Assembly (NCBI RefSeq): GCF_002776525.5
Contig: NC_045439.1
Coordinates: 115,599,699-115,663,698 of the forward strand
Direction of reading: 5' to 3'
DNA from: Piliocolobus tephrosceles
Taxonomy: Eukaryota; Chordata; Mammalia; Primates; Cercopithecidae
Length of the DNA stretch: 64,000 nt
The notes under the pieces were generated by a model. That model worked only from the letters and a program-made list of their open reading frames with translations, searched no databases and had not been told where the DNA came from. The stretch's first letter is position 1; the number at the start of each line of letters is the position of its first letter. Of the stretch, positions 59,811 to 64,000 are shown one piece after another. The position numbers and the translations under genes are program-made.

Positions 59811-60600
59811 ACAGTTGCAGTCGTGAGCTCTCCGAATTCCTGTCTCTCTGCCAGCATCGCCTGGATGGCCGCCCCAAATCGCGACCCAGCCGCCACTAGC
59901 ATCGCAGCCTCCTATAAAGGAGCTGAGCCAAGCTGGGGTGCCGCGCAGGGTCCCATGGGCAAAACAGCAGGAACTCATGACTCATGATGTGTGGCGACAA
60001 AGGCATTTCTGCCTTCCCTGAATCAGACCACCTTTTCACATGGGTAGCCATCCATGGAGCAGCTGGCACAGTATATGAAGACCTGAGGTATAGGCACTCG
60101 CTAGAGTTCCCCAGTGGCTACCCTTACAATGTTTCCACGGTGAAGTTCCTCACACCCTGCTACTACCCCAGTGTGGACACCCAGGGTAACATATGCATAT
60201 GCCTGGACATCCTGAAAGACAAGTGGTCTGCCCTGTATGACATCAGGACCATTCTGCTCTCCATCCAGAACACTCTCCATCTCCAGCCTACTAGGAGAAC
60301 CCAACATTGATAGCCCCTTAAACACACATGCTGCCAAACTCTGGAAAAACCCCACAGCTTTTAAGAAGTATCTGCAAGAAACCTACTCAAAGCAGGTCAC
60401 CAGTCAGGAGCCCTGACCCAGGCTGCTCAGCCTGTCCTTGTGTTGTCTTTTTAACTTTTCCTTAGATGGTCTTTTTTTGTGATTTCTGTATAGACTCTGT
60501 ATCATGAGCTGTGGTATTATTTTTGTTTTTGTCTTTTAAATTGAGCCTCAATTGAGCCCTTGAGATGTATATTAAATAAACACATTTTGGTCATTAAAAA
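59811..60600 (+). pseudogene. UBE2CP: UBE2C processed pseudogene
   Basis: An intronless copy of UBE2C (the E2 ubiquitin-conjugating enzyme of the anaphase-promoting complex). It includes part of the 5'UTR, a start ATG (59865), the full coding region to the original stop (TGA 60414-60416), the 3'UTR, an AATAAA (60575-60580) and a short A-tail. Reading frames with MAAPNRDPAATSIAA and GDKGISAFPESD identify it. It is broken. Small deletions near 59960-59985 shift the frame. A 3-base deletion removes a residue near WV.IHGAAG. A 6-base duplication puts two extra residues at the catalytic-cysteine motif (NICICLDI). An insertion near 60270-60290 shifts the frame again. Flanks resembling a target-site duplication (59798-59809 and about 60600-60612) support retroposition. 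It is antisense inside an SCFD1 intron. Confidence 0.95.
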
Positions 60601-60603
60601 AAG

Positions 60604-62143
60604 TATATCCCAAGCTACAATGAACCTAGAACCAGACTTTCAGGATATAACCTACACCTAAGTTGAAGACTGTTTATATTCTAGCCATTCCTGTTTTTTT
60701 CTTACTTCTTCACATGTTTAATTTCTGCCATCTTTCAGGTCTGTATTTGGATATCCAGGTAGGTAGCACCAGTAATGCTGTATTATAATCATCTGTTGCT
60801 TTGTATAATATAACAAAATAGACATTTTTAATTTATTTTCAGTTATTCAGGTGTGCATTTTGCTGCAATTCATACTGGTGGGCTCGCCACTATATGCATG
60901 GGTTTGTCAATGTGAAAAATTACGTTACAAAAAACCAAGATGGTCCATAAAATTTATTTAAAGGTGTTCTATGATACAAGTGGCTGAAAATGTTTACTTG
61001 TTGGGTTCCCAAGCTACAATGAACTTAGCTCATGTGCCATAGTGACTTAGGAATCTTGAATAAAATTCCTCTTTTTACTTCTACCTCTCTTCTGTGCACA
61101 GATAGGACAGTATACTATCAAGGTGAGAAACCTGGTTATATCTTCAATTTCCACAACAGATTATCAATCTTACTAATTGGTTATCTCATTTCCAAATATA
61201 TGCATTTTTTCTCTCAACCAAGAGCATCGAATTTCTAGCATTCCAGGCCCAAATCAGAATGTATAACCTCAACTTGTTATCTCACTCGTATCAAAAGTCA
61301 AAATGAAAAAATGATACTACAGATTATTCAAAGAATATGCAATCTTTCCACTCCAGATACTAAAAATTCTATTCTTAGTTTAACAACAGGACGTATACAG
61401 AGGAACCCTTAGAGGGCAACAAACTTAAGACTTTGCTACCTCAGTAACTCATAGAACTGCTCTCATGGAATTGTATTTAATATTATATCCCTGGCTTTCA
61501 TGAAAGTTGCTATATGAAACAGTCACATGAAATCTGTAAGGGTAACTGATATTGAATACTACATCATCACATCACTTAATTTATTCTAGATAATGCCCAA
61601 TATGAGCAATGTCTTTTGTAATGTGATGCTAAGAAATGGTTTGCTTAGAATAAAAAACAGAAAATCTTTCTGACAGAAGCTTTTTTTTTTTTAATCTTAA
61701 TCATCTCTCTCTTTTTTATCTTGGCTGCGAGAAAATTCAAAGCAAAATTTGAGAATTAACATTATAACTATTGAGCTTTTACTGAATTATTTTTGAGCTT
61801 TTATTGGATTGTTTTCATTCTATGTGCTATTTGAGGGAGCTGCCTTAAATCTATTTTAGAATATGAACACAGTATTTAATCTGTAAGTTTATCCTATGTA
61901 TTGACTTGTGCTAAAAATATTTAAATTCAGACTAAAATGATCTATACAACAAAAAATTTAAAATGTACACAAAGTGATCTTTATAGATGGCAAGTTTAAA
62001 AATATAAACAGAAGTGACCTTATTATGATGAAATAGTGAAAACTGCTTTATGATATTTCTGTGACATTTGTAAAGTGTTGTCTTGTTTTCTATGGCTCTC
62101 AGAAATCATTTCGTTTTAATTTATTCAACCAGTATGTTGAGCA
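60604..62143. other. SCFD1 intron, unassigned
   Basis: AT-rich; no gene or known repeat is seen. Confidence 0.4.
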
Positions 62144-62445
62144 TTTTTTTTTTTTTTTTTTTTTTTTTGAGACAGAGTCTCACTCTGTCATTCAGGCTGG
62201 AGTACAGTGGTACCATCTCAGCTCACTGCAACCTCTGCCTCCTGGGTTCAAGCAATTCTCATGCCTCAGCCTCCTGAGTGACTACAGGCATGTGTCACCA
62301 TGTTCGGCTAAGTTTTGTATTTTTAGTAGATGTGCGGTTTTGCCATGTCAGCCAGGCCAGTCTCGAACTCCTGGCCTGAAGTGATCTGCCTGCTTTGGCC
62401 TCCCAAGGTGCTGGGATTACAGGCGTAAGCCACTGCGCCCAGCTA
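62144..62445 (-). mobile_element. Alu (AluS-like)
   Basis: Antisense-strand Alu from a long T-run to 'gccactgcgcccagct', missing a few bases around 'gcctcctgagtgactacag'. Confidence 0.94.
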
Positions 62446-62619
62446 AATGTTGAACTTCTAAAATATATACTTAGAAAAAGAACAGCAAGTTAAATCCAAA
62501 ATAGGCAGAAGAAAATGAGTAATAAAAATTAGAGCAGAACCAGTGAAATTAAAAACAGGAAATCAACAGAGAAAAATCACAGACTATAGAGGTTCCCTAC
62601 TACTCTCTATTTTTTGTTA

Positions 62620-62752
62620 TTTTTATCTTTTATGAGATGGGGGTCTTGCTATATTGGTCAACTGGACTTGAACTCCTGGGCTCAAGTGATCCTCCCACCT
62701 CAGCCTGAGTGGCCGGGATTACAGGTGCATGCCATCACACCTTGCTTGGTTG
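62620..62752 (-). mobile_element. Degenerate Alu monomer
   Basis: 'gagatgggggtcttgctat', then 'ctgggctcaagtgatcctcc' and 'ggccgggattacaggtgc', with part deleted. Confidence 0.75.
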
Positions 62753-64000
62753 TTATTTTTGCAGTTTAAATTATTCTTAATCCTATGGTTACTACAGAGG
62801 GATTACAAAAGAGCAAGCCATTCTCATTGAATTTTAGTAGATATATTTTATGGAACTACAGCATGGTAGAGAGAACATGGGACTTAAAAACCCAAGTTAA
62901 AATTCAGGCTTTAGTAGATAGTCTTAAGCCAAGTATTCAGTATTTTTGAGATTCAATTCCTCTGTAGAATGCGGGAATATTCCTATTATGTTAAATATCT
63001 AACATAACAGTGAAAAAAAAAGTTTATTCTCCTTTTAAAAGAAAAAAAAAACACCCCACATCTTATGTTCGTATTTTCAGCCAAGGATTAGTTCTGTTTC
63101 TCTGGGGAACCCTGGCTAATACAGGTTGTTTGCTTTCTCATTATTGAGTTTTGAGATGTCTTTATTCCTCTGAATTTAATCTTCATTAATCTATTAAACT
63201 GGGTCTTGCTAAATGACAGTGCTTCATCCTCACAAAAGTAGGTATTAGGGAAGTGAGAGCGAAGAGCAAGAGAAAGTTGATTTCATACTTCTTCTTTTTT
63301 TTTTTTTTTTTTTTGAGATGTAGAAGTAGTTCCAGAAATTCACAGTAAGGAGTTGAAGGATATTCCACTCACTGGAGAGCTATCTTTTGTCATACTTGCA
63401 ATAAAAAACAAAATACTTCAGATTCTCATGGTAATTAATCTTATTTTGAGATGAGAAGAGATAAAAGACAAGTGATAGCTCATCCACTGTCAACTTTCTG
63501 ATACAGAATATATTTTTTCTCTGTCTTGAAGAAAAGACACCAAGGTAATGAGAACTTTCACTTGATATGTATACTGGACAAGAGATCATTTTAAACACAT
63601 CAGCACAAAATCCAGCCAGAGAAATGTTCTGACTTCTAGTATAGTAAAAGACCTCTAATGTGATCAGGAGCAATAGTGATCAGTGAATCAAAGTCAGTTA
63701 ATGTTAAAAAAAAAAAGTTTATGTGAAGAATAAAACAGGATCTATACTGTATGTTTTAAGACCTAAAATATACAGTCTGTCAATCACTGATCTATGTCCA
63801 AGACTTCCTCTTTGAGTATAGAGATTCACTGACTGACATTTTTTTTTCTTTCTTGCATAAAGCACACCTATTGGAAATCACCTATGATTTCCAGGTTCGC
63901 TTCTTTTGGAGTGGAATAAAAAATTTCAGAGACATTGCCAAGCAATTTCAGTACAATATAGTATTTTCTGAGGTTTTCCAATCTTTGATGGTGAAGGTTT
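62753..64000. other. SCFD1 intron, unassigned
   Basis: 63085-63124 ('ctgtttctctggggaacc', 'ctggctaatacagg') looks like the terminus of an old repeat. A T-run lies at 63296-63316. No further SCFD1 exon was found here. Confidence 0.4.

Larger units (their letters stand above)
15340..64000 (-). other. SCFD1: SCFD1 transcription unit, 3' portion (11 last coding exons and introns)
   Basis: Eleven exons on the minus strand join in frame to encode the C-terminal 228 residues of SCFD1/SLY1. This Sec1/Munc18-family protein binds syntaxin-5-type SNAREs and supports ER-Golgi vesicle fusion at the cytosolic face of ER/Golgi membranes (family knowledge). Every exon has AG before it and GT after it on the minus strand, and all codon phases agree across junctions: 97, 71, 80, 63, 76, 54, 53, 34, 66, 69 and 24 coding bases, 687 in total including the stop. 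The encoded residues match the human protein wherever I can recall it. The gene enters from the right, and the exon before the 55249 acceptor is not visible up to 64000. Confidence 0.97.

Noticed and set aside
59984..60310. Functional E2 enzyme encoded by the UBE2C-like frame
   Set aside because: Frameshifts on both sides, an altered active-site motif and the lack of introns show a processed pseudogene.

Overview
This window is primate nuclear DNA, most likely from an Old World monkey. It has split genes with consensus GT/AG splice sites and dense Alu, L1, MIR, L2 and LTR repeats. At least two Alus (27689-27989 and 48748-49025) carry sequence variants that I associate with the cercopithecoid AluYR subfamilies rather than human AluY: 'ggctcaagcc', 'gagatctggcc', and 'ggcttgagcc' next to the A-box. 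The species call rests on those Alus only.

The one protein-coding gene is the 3' part of SCFD1 (SLY1, a Sec1/Munc18-family ER-Golgi trafficking protein), on the minus strand. Eleven coding exons were located base by base, from 55249 (right, upstream) to 15546 (left, stop codon). They join in frame without interruption into the last 228 residues of the protein (about residues 415-642 of the 642-residue human form). The 3'UTR ends near 15340 after two AATAAA signals. The upstream exons lie beyond 64000.

From 1 to about 15340 is downstream intergenic DNA. It is a patchwork of ancient L1M-type fragments, MIR/L2, MaLR LTRs (THE1, MLT1) and Alus, with no gene that I can support. From 15340 to 64000 are SCFD1 exons and introns. 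The largest intron (16370-26708) holds two diverged, oppositely oriented copies of one retrovirus-like element, an old L1 with two nested Alus, and a younger L1P with one nested Alu. Other notable content is a MER2-like DNA transposon with a local inversion, a young L1PA inserted close to an SCFD1 splice donor, a second L1PA fragment, and a UBE2C processed pseudogene (59811-60600) on the plus strand.

No CRISPR, operon or bacterial-type system is present. The most interesting observations are structural: the L1PA beside a splice donor, the inverted retrovirus-like pair, a template-switch-like inversion, and several near-identical short duplications.
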